A stretch of DNA of 64,000 nt. Source: Selaginella moellendorffii (taxonomy: Eukaryota; Streptophyta; Lycopodiopsida; Selaginellales; Selaginellaceae). Below are positions 1-10,680 of the stretch, piece after piece. The position numbers and the translations under genes were made by a program. Within the stretch, counting starts at the first letter, position 1, and each line of letters opens with the position of its first letter. Below the pieces are notes generated by a model. That model saw nothing but the letters and a program-made list of their open reading frames with translations. It was not told the origin of the DNA and searched no databases. The DNA lies in contig NW_003314289.1 in the NCBI RefSeq assembly GCF_000143415.4, positions 1,771,157 through 1,835,156 of the forward strand, in the 5' to 3' direction.

Positions 1-928
1 TCCAGGCCCAAGCCCCTAAAAAGGGTAAGGACTAATGAGCCACAATGTACTCCATGAGCCGAGAGCATCATAGTCATTTTCCCTTTTGAGAGTGGGAGTT
101 GTTCCTGAGCACTTCTTTGGGTGGCCTCTCCAGTACCACCCAAGTCCATGCTCACTCCCACCCAAGGCCCCTCAGCCCCAACCTCAACCTCAAGTCATTT
201 TAGAAGCACTATTGGAGAGTTCTTTCAAGACTAGTTCTTAGACCTCACTATCCCTACTATACTTTTGGAACCCCCTATAGCACCCCCCCCAGGGAAACAC
301 ATGATTTGGCTTTTCACCCCATGAATTGTATTATTATTTGAACTCGGTCTCGGACCCGATCTCGGACTCAACCTCTAACTTGGACTCTGTTTCAGACTCG
401 ATCTCGAACTCAGTTTCAGACTCGATCTTGGACTCGGTCTCAAACTCAGTATCAGAGTCGGTCTTAGACTCAGTCTCATCCGATAAACTCTTTATTATTT
501 TGGTCATGATTTCAGGGATCCTTTAGCCTATAACACATTGAAGAGTTGGTTCCTTATAACTCCACTACCCATAGAAGAAGTTCAATGCCCACATCAAACT
601 TCTCATTTTAATCCTATGACTTGTTGACCATGTCTCCGGGGGCATCCCCCCACTTAACAGTGTGCCTAAGTTAGCGTCCCTAGCCAAGAGCCCATGACAA
701 CAAAGTATAGATGTCCTTATACGCCTCACTTCAGCACGCCCTAGTACGGGGTTAGGACTTGAACCCAACCTTGCTTTACTAGAGGGTTGGGACTTGAACC
801 CAACTTCCATAAAATATGTCTACAGATTTGATATCTCTGTGGGGAGTCGAGCATAGTTCCCTACTTTTGGTTGACCTAGCTAACCCATGCTCATTAGCTT
901 ACCTTCGGCGTGCCTTTGGGTCCCAACA
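1..928 (-). repeat. Gypsy-A copy 1, 3' LTR (runs off the left edge)
   Basis: This is the long terminal repeat of a chromodomain-type gypsy element lying on the minus strand. On the minus strand it begins TGTTGGGACCC at 928 and matches the LTR at 8530-9511 and the partial LTR at 31951-33053. The last few tens of bases lie outside the window. It contains the family's degenerate GAGTCC/GAGATC tandem repeat (about 340-480). Short open frames here come from the repeat and are not genes. Confidence 0.8.
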
Positions 929-3900
929 TATCACATTGCTCAATTTCTCAAATAGATTCTTTAATTGAATTTTGCATAAGTACATAGAGTTCTACCTTGC
1001 AAAAATTCCTCCACTAAATCTTGTGCATTCACTAGGTTTTCCTCCGGTTCCCATGTTACTTCGCAATGTGGAAATTCTTTCCACTTCACATAGAACTCCC
1101 TCACCTTGCATCCTTATTACTTGCTCTTACGTGCATTGAGGATGCCTTCAACTTCGTATTCCTTTTTCCCTTAGATAACCTCAGCTAAAGGTTTTATTTA
1201 GTCCTTGCGAAATGGATCCTTAAAGTACAGCTTGAGTAAGTTCATGTGGAACACAAGGTGCATCTTCCCCATCTCCCGAGGAAGTCGAAGGCGATAAGCT
1301 GCCTTACCAATTCGAGCCTCAATATCATAAGACCCCACGAGCCTGTTTAAAGAACTCAAGATCAATTCATTTCCAAAAATGCATGCATTTTACCTTTGGG
1401 TCAACTTCTACCTAATCCCACTTGATAACCTTAGGTTCTTGGTATTTAGCCACACTTTATCCCTAGGTTAAAACTCTACATCTAGGTGCTTTTGATTCAC
1501 ATATTTAATTTATATTTGTTGAGTCCGTTCTAAGGAATCCCTCACTAAATTCTAAATGTTAAGTCTTTCTGCTGTGAACGCCTCCACTACAGGTAACTCT
1601 CCATGATACTCAGCCATATTGAATTTCACAGGACCTTCAATAACTTGCCCATTGATGACTTCTCATGGACTCACCCCAATACTCGAATGTGGTGAGCTAT
1701 TATAGCACATTTTTGCAAGTCCCAAATGACTTACCCAATCAATTTGGTTTCCAAAGACATACCATCGCAAATAATCCTCCAGCTACCTATTTACACTTTC
1801 TATTTTTTCATCTATCAAGAAGTGTTAGTGCCATCAAACTTGACTTAATACCCATTACCTGTCTGTGGATGATAGACTATGCTAAATTTCAACTTGGTGC
1901 GATATTGTTTTAAGAAAGTTCTTTAGAACCTACTGGTGAAGATCTTATCTAGATTTGAGATAATCTCTTTTGGCCTTCTTTGCACTTGAACCACTTGTTT
2001 AAAGAACAACTTCACCACACTTTCTACATCCACTTCTGTTGTGATGGGTATGCCATTTTCAAAAATCAATCCATCATTACGAATATTGCATCAAACCTCT
2101 CATTTGAGGGGAGTCCTGTGATGAAGTCCATTATAAGATATTTCACAAACGATCTAGAATTATGAGGCTTTGTAATAAGCTCTCACTAGCCTTAGTCACG
2201 GCTTTGACCTACTGACATATTAGACATGTCTTTATATAATCCTAGATATCTTTAGCCATATTTAGCTAGTGATACTTCCTCTTAAGTAAGCCCATCGTTT
2301 TGGGCACTCCACCATATCCTACAAGAAGCTCATCATGACACTCTTCTAAAGCTACCTTAACTCCCTTTGTGGAACATACACCCTCATCTATTTATAATAA
2401 ATGAGTCCATTGCATTCTACATAACCTGTCTTCTTTTCTGTAGGTGGCTCCCCTCTTTGGTGAGCATCCTGCACTTCTTGGTTCCTTAGCAACACTTCTT
2501 ATGCTAGACCATTGTTCTCATACGTTATCGATACATCATCCTAAAATGTTGCTATCACATTGGATATCGCAAACTTCAAGTTTACCTTTTGACTTAAAGC
2601 ATCTGCCATGATGTTGCTCTTCCTAGGTTTATACAAAATCTTACAATCAAACTCGGCCAAAGCATTAGCCCACTGACCCTATTTCCCTCTTATATCGGGC
2701 TGTAATAAGAAGTGTTTCATTGCTACATTATCCGTGTAAACTTTGAAGTGTCTCCCAAGATAGTGTCGCCACTCCTTGAGTGCATTGACCACCCCAAACA
2801 GTTCCTTCTCATGGGCATGCCATTTTCATTGAGCTTTGTTCAACTTTTTCGAGAAGAATGATACTGGGTGGTTGTCTTGCTTCAAAACTATGCCCTAGCA
2901 TTTGTCCTCCTCAAAGGGAAGTTGAGAAAGGCTCCCATGTTAGTGTTACTAAACTTTGGTAAGAACTTTAAGGTATAAATAAATGCTTCAGAATTTGCAT
3001 TGGGCATAGTACTTCACATTCTACTGTTTATACTATCTTCTTTTTTTCTGTTTGGTTCGTTAAAGGCAAGGCTACCCTCATATAGTGTTTGATAAACTTT
3101 TGTTAGTAGTTGTATAGCCTCAAGAATGCCCTTACCTCATGTACATTTGATGGTTGTTCTCATTCCTAGAGCTACCACAAATCAATTGAACCAATCCATC
3201 CGGAAGATCACTTTAAATTTTGCTATATCCAACACAGTAAAATTCATGTCTACTTTCCATGTCCCTACTTCGATTCTTGCTTGTCGAAGTACCTTATTGG
3301 TGTTTTGGTTATCTTAAATAAACTCTATAGTCATTTGTTCACCCAACCACAGCACTGTTAGTCTAACTTGCCAGACTATATTTGCAACCACAAAATTATC
3401 TGAAGCACCCATGTCAATAAGGATCTTAACAAAGATACCTTTGAGCTTCCCTCAAAGGGTTACTAGATATTGTGATTGACTCTCTACCAAAATTGCTCGC
3501 ATAATGAGTCACTTTGAGATAGGGATTAAATCACATACCTTAATTTGAATTTCACCTTATTTAATGGTTATATTGACTCTGGCCTTTTTCAGTTAGGGAC
3601 ATTCCTTCGAAAAGTGTTCCACTTCACCATAGTTGAAATGTATATTGTTTCCCATGCTATTAGTAGACTTGACCTTTTTATCAATGGGTTTGTCCCTTTT
3701 CGCTTGACTCCCTCATATACTTGTTTGTTGGCCACTGGATCTACCTTTCCAAAACCCTAAAAACTTATTTTTCGAGAAACTTTTTTTTGAATCTCCCTTT
3801 GCTATATATCCCCTTTGGTTTAGCTCTTTTGCTAAATGTGGACCTCAACCCAGTTGTGTTCCCCTTTCGTAGGTTATTATTAAAATGCACCTTAATAGCT

Positions 3901-4716
3901 ACATCTAATACTTCCTTGTAGTTAGTCGGGTTTTAATGCATCACCTCGTCTCGAGCCTAGGTCTACAAGATTGATATGAAGGTATGGAACACATCCATAT
4001 TGCCCATATTTGTGATAAGGATCCTTTTCGCCATGAATGCATTCACATACTCTTGAATGGTTCTCATTTGCTTCAGCTTACTCAGCTCATTCCTTAGGTA
4101 CAAAGTAGCATTCAGAGGAACATAGATTGCACAAATCCTCGCCTTCATTATTTTTGAAGTGGCCACCAATCCTTCATTAGCCTTTGTTGTTCTCCACTAA
4201 GACTTAGCATTATCTGCCAAGTATGGTTTAGTACATGAGACTTTCTCCAAACTTGGTAACCACAATGTTTAGAAATAATCTTCTATATTGTAAAATCAAT
4301 CCTCCACCACCTTATAGTCATTCACTCCCTTGAAGACTAGTGAGAGTTTTGGTTTGTACTTAGGAACTACTTGAGGGATTGATTCCACTTCAATTTGTTC
4401 GACCTTATTCGATTTGGCCTTAGTCCACTCCAAAAGGTCCATGCCTTTTGCATTGCTAGCCTTTGTAGTCTTTTACTTTTTCTTATGCTTCTTGTCACAC
4501 TTTAGCTTGCGTATGAGAGTCTCTAGTAGGGCATTTGTTTGTACCAATTTTCCTTCTAGAATGTCCAATCAAGCCTTGGACAATTAAACCTCTCCATCAG
4601 ACTCTTGTTTGGAAGATTCCTCATCTTGTGCAAGGATTCCTTATCCATAGCTTTTAGTTCAACTAGTTCCGCTTCTATCCTTTGCTAGAATTGAGGAAAA
4701 GACTTTGATACCAAAT
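929..4716 (-). mobile_element. Gypsy-A copy 1, decayed internal region
   Basis: Degenerate Ty3/gypsy interior on the minus strand. From the 5' end (high coordinates) one finds the primer-binding-site region near 4701-4716, gag (about 3500-4690; the 3963-4169 frame matches gag of the other copies), a protease remnant near 3400, then RNase H, integrase and the region before the 3' LTR (about 940-2950). Compared with the copy at 27641-33053, most of the reverse transcriptase is missing: sequence near 3165 jumps from the region after RT straight to the protease/linker region. Stops and frameshifts are frequent, so it is non-coding. Confidence 0.8.
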
Positions 4717-4907
4717 TATAAGCTCCTAAATTTGAACTTCCCAAAAGTCACCCAACCCAGTACTATTCAAACCCAAAAACGCTTAATCCCAAGTATCTTA
4801 AAACTTTTAACCAATTAAAAACAGTGGGCACTCTTATTTATAGGCTTTTTTTCTTTATATTTGAACTGATGGACTATATCTCAAGTTATTCTTTTTGGTT
4901 GTTTACA
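4717..4907 (-). repeat. Cassandra-type LTR fused to Gypsy-A
   Basis: About 191 bp matching the LTR of the Cassandra-type elements at 17867-18461 and 20818-21410, including the 5S-rRNA-derived block (about 4731-4790, minus sense). It directly abuts the primer-binding-site end of Gypsy-A copy 1, where the Gypsy-A 5' LTR should be. The two families share an 'ATACCAAAT(T)GTAAGC' boundary on the plus strand, enough microhomology to explain a recombination or deletion joint. No second Cassandra LTR or internal region is present. Confidence 0.75.
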
Positions 4908-5462
4908 ACCTAAGCCACATATAAATGGGACAATAATGACGCTACAACTTTTATCATCCATCATCCACCTGCAGATTACAAAATGGATGTTTTAGTGTTA
5001 GTCTATTTTCCCAATCTTACAGTACATAGTTTATTTAAAGGGCTCTTTGCTCAATGGAAAGGACTTTATCGGGTGTTGTGGCAAGTTAGACTATAAGTTT
5101 ATAAAGTTTGGCATGACATCGAACAAGTTAATCCTCCAAATATTATACATGTGCAATAATTAAACGCTTCGTACAAGGGATCAAGAATAATTAGCAACAC
5201 CTACAGATCCATGAATTTTGATATTCTCTTAATATTCTAAATCCCAGCCCATTCACCACGAAAACCCTGATTGTCTTCCATCAAGAGGTGGCAGTCCAAG
5301 TGTACGGTGACAATGCTATATACTATTATTAGTGTATTATGATTTTGATAATTGTTGAATTAGTTTTAATCTGGACCACTCACTCTTTTATATAAGCTAG
5401 TGTTTTTGGGATAATTGATATGCACATTTTTATTTTCCATTTCATATTCCATGCACTCAACA
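4908..5462 (+). mobile_element. Gypsy-B 3' end remnant with LTR
   Basis: The end of the integrase C-terminal region and the 3' LTR (about 5290-5462) of the second gypsy family. It matches the plus-strand copy ending at 22414 and the reverse complement of the element at 47207-52217. All frames are broken. It is followed by the same spacer that follows the 22414 copy, so it marks the left edge of the first tandem unit. Confidence 0.75.
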
Positions 5463-5630
5463 TATAATATTATTACACCTTTAATTTAAAATTTAATTTA
5501 AATCATTAAGTGGTACTCCAGTGGAAGATCGGGGATATCCTAAAGCTCCAGTAGCCTGGAATGGCCAAAGTTGAGCAGTGGATTCAGCCATGAGAAGGAG
5601 AGCTGGCTCAAGAATCCTACAATTGCTTTC
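5463..5630. repeat. Unit-boundary spacer (left side of inversion)
   Basis: Non-coding spacer matching 22415-22545, where it leads directly into the ICS2 3' flank. Here the match stops at about 5630 and the sequence changes abruptly to Gypsy-A gag. This is the left inversion breakpoint. Confidence 0.75.
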
Positions 5631-6329
5631 TGGAGAACGACAGAGGCCAATGAAGGACCAGTGGCCACTTGGGACATGATGAAGGCAAGGATCCGCATGA
5701 CTTACGTTCCTCCGAATGCTACTCTGCATCTAAGAGACGAGCTGAGTAGGCTGAAGCAAACCGGAACCATTCAGGAGTATGTGAATGGGTTTATGGCAAA
5801 GAGGATACTTGTCACGGACATGGGGGATATGGATGCATTCCATGCCTTCATATCGGGCTTGCAAACCTGTGCTCACGGCGAGGTGATGCATTGGAACCCG
5901 AACAATTACAAAGAAGTGTTGGATGCGGCTATCAAGGTGCATTTTAACGATAACCTGCGAAAGGGGAACATGACGGGGTCGGGGTCCACGTTTAGGAAAG
6001 GGGCCAAACCAAGGGGAACATATAGCAAAGGGAAATTCAAGAAAAGTTTCTTTAAGAATGAGTTCTCGGGGTTCCCGAAAGGCAAATCTAGTGGCCAGCG
6101 AGCAAATATGTGGGGGAGTCAAGCAAAAAGAGACAAACCCATGGATAAGAAGGTCAAGTCATTTAGTAGCGTGGGAAACAACATATGCTACAACTGCAGT
6201 GAAGCGGGACACTTTTCAAGGGAATGTCCCTACCCAAAGAAGGCCAGAGTCAATATGGCCATTAAGTCAGGTGAAGTCCAAATTGAGATATGTGATCTAG
6301 TCCCTAGCTCAAAATTACTCATTACATAA
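5631..6329 (+). pseudogene. gag: Gypsy-A copy 2 gag, C-terminal part
   Basis: Open frame with the gypsy gag core followed by a basic region (about 5960-6170) and a zinc knuckle CYNCSEAGHFSREC at about 6187-6228. The frame has been extended upstream by chance into spacer sequence starting at 5571; real gag homology starts near 5631 at the RTTEANEG segment. It encodes the nucleocapsid part of a retrotransposon capsid protein. It lacks about the first 130 residues seen in the intact family member. Confidence 0.8.
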
Positions 6330-6339
6330 GCAACTTTGG

Positions 6340-7090
6340 TAGAGAGTCGTTCGCGACATCTACTAGCCCTCCAAGGGAAGCTCGGAGATAACTTTATTAA
6401 GATCCTTATTGACACGGGTGCTCTGGATAATTTTGTGGCTGCAGACATAATCTGGCAAGTCGAACTAACGGTGTAGCAGCTGGGTGAACCAAGGACTATA
6501 TAGTTTGTTCAAGGTAGCCAAAGCACCGATGAGGTACTTCGACAAGTGAGAGTCGAAGTAGGGACTTGGAAAGTAGACATGGATTTCACCATGTTGGACA
6601 TGGCGGGATTTGATGTGATCTTCGGGATGGATTGGTTCAATCGATTCGTGGTAGCTCTACATGGACAAGGTAGGAACCTTGTGGTACTAGCGAATGCCCA
6701 AGGAAGAAGATCTAGGGTGGAGGCCCAGGATCTAAAGGTAGGGCAATGCAAGGCCAAAGATTCGTACCTAAACCTGGTGTCCACGAGAGGACAACTCACT
6801 AAAGGGACCAAGGCTGCATTTTTGTGCTTACTCTCGGTGAGGAGTGACAAAAAGATAGGAACGGAAGAAGTACCTTTAGTGATCCAGCAGGTGTTGGACC
6901 AATTCCAGGATACTATGCTAGAGGAGCTACCGGTGGGGTTGCCCCCCGCACAACCGATAGAGCATAAGATTGAGCTGGTCGAGGGTGCTGAGGCGGTGGT
7001 TCATCCCCCCTATCGTTTGAACGAAAAAGAACTCACGGAGCTCAAGCGCTAACTAGAGGAGTTGGTGGACAAAGGGTATGTTAGGTTAAG
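6340..7090 (+). pseudogene. pol: Gypsy-A copy 2 protease and start of RT
   Basis: Contains a retropepsin-like DTGALDNF motif near 6413-6436 and a linker with 'GMDWFNRF' (about 6625-6650), then the beginning of the reverse transcriptase up to 'KSP' at about 7090. At least two in-frame stops interrupt it (near 6330 and 7050). Everything from the RT fingers through RNase H is deleted. Confidence 0.75.
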
Positions 7091-7099
7091 CAAGTCCCC

Positions 7100-7700
7100 T
7101 TAAAAGAGTGTCATGACAAACTTTTTGCGGGACACGGTGGAGTGCCCAAGACAATGGGCTTACTCAAGAGGAAGTACCACTGGCCAGATATGGCTAAGGA
7201 CGTCCAAGACTATGTAAAGACATGTCTAACATGTCAGCAGGTCAAAGCCATGACTAAGGCTAATGGGGGCTTGTTACAAAGCATCCCAATTCTAGATCGT
7301 CCGTGGAAATGTTTTACGATGGACTTCATCACGGGACTCCTCTTAAGCAAGGGGTTCAATGCGATATTCGTGGTGGTGGATTGATTTTCGAAGATGGCAC
7401 ATTTCATACCCACCACAACGGAAGTGGATGCGGAAGGTGTGGCAAAGCTGTTCTTTGAACAAGTGGTTTGAGTGCAGGGAAGGCCAGAAAAGATTATCCC
7501 AGATCGAGATAAGATCTTCACTAATAAGTTTTGGAGAACACTCTTGGAACAATATTGCACCAAGTTGAAATTCAGCATAGCCTATCACCCATAGACAGAT
7601 AATGGGTATTAAGTCAAGTTTGATGGCACTAACACTTCTTGACAGACGGGCAAACGGAAAGGGTGAATAGGTAGCTAGAGGATTATTTGCGATGTTATGT
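7100..7700 (+). pseudogene. int: Gypsy-A copy 2 integrase
   Basis: Zinc-binding region ending TCLTCQQVK (about 7216-7245) followed by the DDE catalytic core starting at the 'TMDFITGL' segment (about 7318-7342). A stop at about 7381-7383 and further stops near 7470 and 7590 break it. The family is the gypsy/retroviral-type integrase, which inserts the cDNA copy; this copy cannot make a full protein. Confidence 0.8.
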
Positions 7701-8185
7701 CTCGGGAGACCAAACTGATTGGGTAAGTCATTTGGGACTTGCAAAAATGTGTTATAACAACTCACCACATTCGAGTATCGGGGTGAGTCCATAGGAAGTT
7801 ATCAATGGGCGAGCTATTGAAGGTCCTGTGGAACTCGGCGTGGCCAACTATCATGGAGAGTTACCTGCAGTGGAGGCATTCACGGCGGAAAAACTCAACA
7901 TTTGGAATCTAGTGAGGGATTCCTTAGAACGGGCTCAACAAAGGCAAACCAAGTACGCGAACCAGAAGTGTCGGGATGTAGAGTTCCAAGTTGGGGAGAA
8001 GGTATGACTGAACACCAAGAACCTCAGGCTACCAAGTGGGATCAGCCGGAAGTTGACCCAAAGGTAAAAATGCATGTATTCCTGTAAATGAATTGATCTT
8101 GAGTTCCTTACGCAAGTTTGCAGGGCCTTATGAGATTGAGGCTTGAATCGGTAAAGTGGCTTACCGTCTCCGACTTCCTTGAGAG

Positions 8186-8497
8186 ATGGGGAAGATGCAC
8201 CCCGTGTTCCACGTGAACTTACTCAAGCCATATTTTGAGGATCCGCTTCGCAAGGACCAAGTAAGACCTTTACCTGAGGTTATCCAAGGGGAAGAGGAAT
8301 ACGAAGTCGAAGCCATCCTCAATGCGCGCAAGAGCAAGCGACAAGAACGCAAAGTGAGAAAGTTCCATGTGAAGTGGAAAGGATTTCCACACTACAAAGT
8401 AACATGGGAACCAGAAGAGAACCTAGCAAACGCGCAAGATCTAGTGGAGGAATTTCTGCAAGGCAGAACTCTATGTACTTATGCAAAGTTCAATTAA
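8186..8497 (+). pseudogene. Gypsy-A chromodomain region
   Basis: The 103-codon open stretch holds a clear chromodomain: basic residues, then KFHVKWKGFPHYKVTWEP, then ENLANAQDLVEEF. Chromodomains at the integrase C-terminus define chromoviruses and are known to bias insertion towards particular chromatin. Here it is cut off from the rest of pol by stops. It lies 33 bp before the 3' LTR. Confidence 0.85.
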
Positions 8498-8529
8498 AGT
8501 ATCAATTTGTGAAGTTGAGCAATGGCATA

Positions 8530-9511
8530 TGTTGAGACCCAAAGGCGCGCCGAAAGTAAGCTAATTAGCATGGGTTAGCTAGGTCAACCAAGTGTAGGGA
8601 ACTATGCCCGACTCCCTACGGGGATATCAAATCCGTAGACGTATTCTACGGAGGTTGGGTTCGAGTCCCAACCCCGTAGTAAAGCAAGGCTGGGTTCAAG
8701 TCCCGACCCCATACTAGGCCGTGGTGAGGTGAGGAGTATAGGGACACCTATATTCTGTTGTCATGGGCTCTTGGCCGGGGAGGCTAACTTAGGCACACCG
8801 CTAAATGGGGGGATGCCCCCAGAGACATGGTCAACAAGTCATAGGATAAAAAAGAGACGTTCGATGTGGGCATCGAACTTCTTCTATGGGTGGTGGAGTT
8901 GTAAGGAACCAATTCACCAAGGTGTCGTAGGCTAAAGGATCCCCGAAAGCATGACCAAAATGACAAAGAGTTCATCGGATGGGACCAAGTCGAAGATCGA
9001 GTCCAAGACTGACTCTAAGACAGAGTCTGGGATCGAGTCCGAGGCCAAATCGGAGAACGAGTTCAAGACCGAGTTCAAGACCGAGTTCGAGACAGAGTCC
9101 GAGATCCAAATCAGGTCCAAGACCGAGTCCAAGGTCGAGTCCAAAGTCGAGTCCGAGATCGGGTCTGAGATCGAGTCCGAGATCAAGTCCGAGACCGAGT
9201 CCGAAGTCGGATCTGAGATCAAGTTCGAGACCGAGTCTGAGTACTTGGCTGCTTGTGTTTGCGGGGAGTGTAGCCGAACCTTAAGTCCAGTCTAACCCAG
9301 AGAGGGGGATTGAGAGAAATTTGGGAATCCGTGGATGGATGGCTAACGCTCTGTTGCTCGTGCAGTGAGTAGCTGAAACCAAGTAGGACCAAGTAAAAGC
9401 TGGTACCATAGGCGAGAATCTTGGTGAGGGAATTTAGCAAAAGTCAATGCAATGTTGGACGGATAGACGAGGTAAACTGGCAAATTGGAAAGGAAAAATT
9501 TGTGGCTTACA
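8530..9511 (+). repeat. Gypsy-A copy 2, complete 3' LTR
   Basis: The only complete LTR of this family in the window, 982 bp, TGTTGAGACC...GGCTTACA. The end was set by the other copies, where the sequence after TTACA is a TTTGGTATCGGAGCC-like primer binding site (initiator tRNA-Met type). It contains a purine-rich tandem array (about 8973-9240). Confidence 0.85.
8973..9240 (+). repeat. Degenerate 6/12-bp tandem repeat inside Gypsy-A LTR
   Basis: Runs of GAGTCC, GAGATC, GAGACC and AAGTCC hexamers follow one another for about 270 bp. The same array occurs in the other LTRs at about 340-480 and 32720-32985 (opposite sense). The low-complexity frames it creates (Glu/Ser-rich on one strand, Asp/Ser-rich on the other) are a by-product. 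Confidence 0.85.
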
Positions 9512-9835
9512 CACTTATTCAAATGGTCTTTGACAAAGATGATGCAATTATTAGAATGCATCATTACAATCATTGGCATGTTCAAATATATATTTAAAAA
9601 TGTTTGAGAGGATGATCAAATTTACTATGTGGTTGATTCTTGGGATGATATTTAGCATTTACGTGAGTTTCCCACATGTCTCCAAGGGACAGTGTTGCAA
9701 TGGTATAATAGTTTGAGTGCCAAAAAATGATTGCTATCTTTGTTGGGAAGTGTATAATTATCTCAAGTGATTTGCCAAAATATAAAGAATATTAGCAGAA
9801 AGAAGGGGCAATCCACCGAAGTAATTCAATGGGAG
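9512..9835. mobile_element. Gypsy-B gag fragments
   Basis: Two pieces of Gypsy-B gag in opposite orientations (about 9520-9590 minus sense, about 9640-9730 plus sense), recognised by comparison with 51400-51600. They match the arrangement at 15300-15590, which is its counterpart in reverse. No open frame remains. Confidence 0.6.
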
Positions 9836-10318
9836 CTTGACTGGTTTTTAGTTATCTAGCACCACAATCTGTTACCATCTTTAACAACAGATTGTGCATC
9901 GACGGCAGGTTCACACTCTTCATGCCCCTTTCAGTTGCTGAAACAACAGTTCTTTCGTGTCACTCACTAAGATTTTAGTTTTGGCTTTTGAAGCTTTTGT
10001 TTTGCTTTTACACGGGTAAGAGTATGTGCCTTTTCTGCCAAGCACCTCGGTTTGCAAGACACAGTGGGTATCAGCCCGGACTGTAATCCCGACAACCGAG
10101 CCTCTCCAAATAATAAGAAGTTAAAAGGTACATACCTAAGTTCTTGCAGCTTTTAAACTGCCGGCTGGAGATGCAGTATTAGATGAGCTCTATGTGTTGG
10201 CTACAAGGATGCTGCAGTGTGGGAAAATACAAATCCTTGATCAATTTTAAAGGCAAGGCAGCAGCTGCTCCAGTTTGAAGATGCAACAAACGATTGCTGT
10301 ATCATACTAGAGGCATTC
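9836..10318 (+). pseudogene. Patatin-like lipase fragment (unit 1, 3' exons)
   Basis: Matches the last exons of the lipase at 26603-27046 in reverse order: the exon encoding the CINGG..LFMPP region, the exon encoding the SPDCNPDNR region and the final exon. The first donor site has become CTCACTAAG, and the sequence carries several substitutions and a small insertion near the end. The nucleophile exon is absent. It sits immediately upstream of ICS1, as the intact version sits upstream of ICS2. Confidence 0.7.
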
Positions 10319-10680
10319 ATGCGAAGGCAAGAAAGGAAATATAGAGATTCTTTGGGACACCATTCTCTAGAGACTAGCATTTGTACACAAAAGTTCCTTG
10401 TTCTACATGGTTGTGAAAAGAATCAAACGTTGTCAAAAGAAACAAACAAGAAACTACGTGTGAAGCTTCATGGTCAGTTGTGTGACTTTGTCAATCGCGT
10501 TCTATTTTCCCAGCCCACGTTTGAGAATTTTCCAGTCAAGCGCGTAGGTACCGGGAAGGCGGGCGGCTTCCTGGTATAAAAGCCCAACCAGGGAAACCCA
10601 GACAATTCATCGATCCCAGTCTGCAATCTTCCATCCTCTAGCCTGAAATTTGAGATTTTCTCTTTTTCTTCATAACACCC
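10319..10680 (+). promoter_or_regulatory. ICS1 promoter and 5' leader
   Basis: TATAAAAG at 10575-10582 lies about 100 bp before the ATG, a normal plant spacing that puts transcription start near 10605. The same box and leader occur before ICS2 (26257-26264) and ICS3 (40021-40028). Upstream of about 10530 the sequence resembles, at a diverged level, the region upstream of PDR1 (about 40095-40240). Confidence 0.7.

Larger units (their letters stand above)
5631..9511 (+). mobile_element. Gypsy-A copy 2, 3' half (gag to 3' LTR)
   Basis: Plus-strand Ty3/gypsy chromovirus fragment. In order: C-terminal gag with a CCHC knuckle, protease, a stub of reverse transcriptase, integrase, chromodomain and 3' LTR. 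It begins abruptly inside gag; the missing 5' part is at 13974-15048 on the other strand and ends at the matching codon. Near 7100 the sequence jumps from the start of RT to just before the integrase, so RT and RNase H are deleted. Several stops make it inactive. Confidence 0.85.

Noticed and set aside
8951-9295. Glu/Ser-rich frames of about 100 codons in the LTR (also 326-526, 32721-33005, 16622-17064)
   Set aside because: They are translations of the hexamer tandem array, open in several frames and on both strands, with no start context or conservation beyond the repeat.
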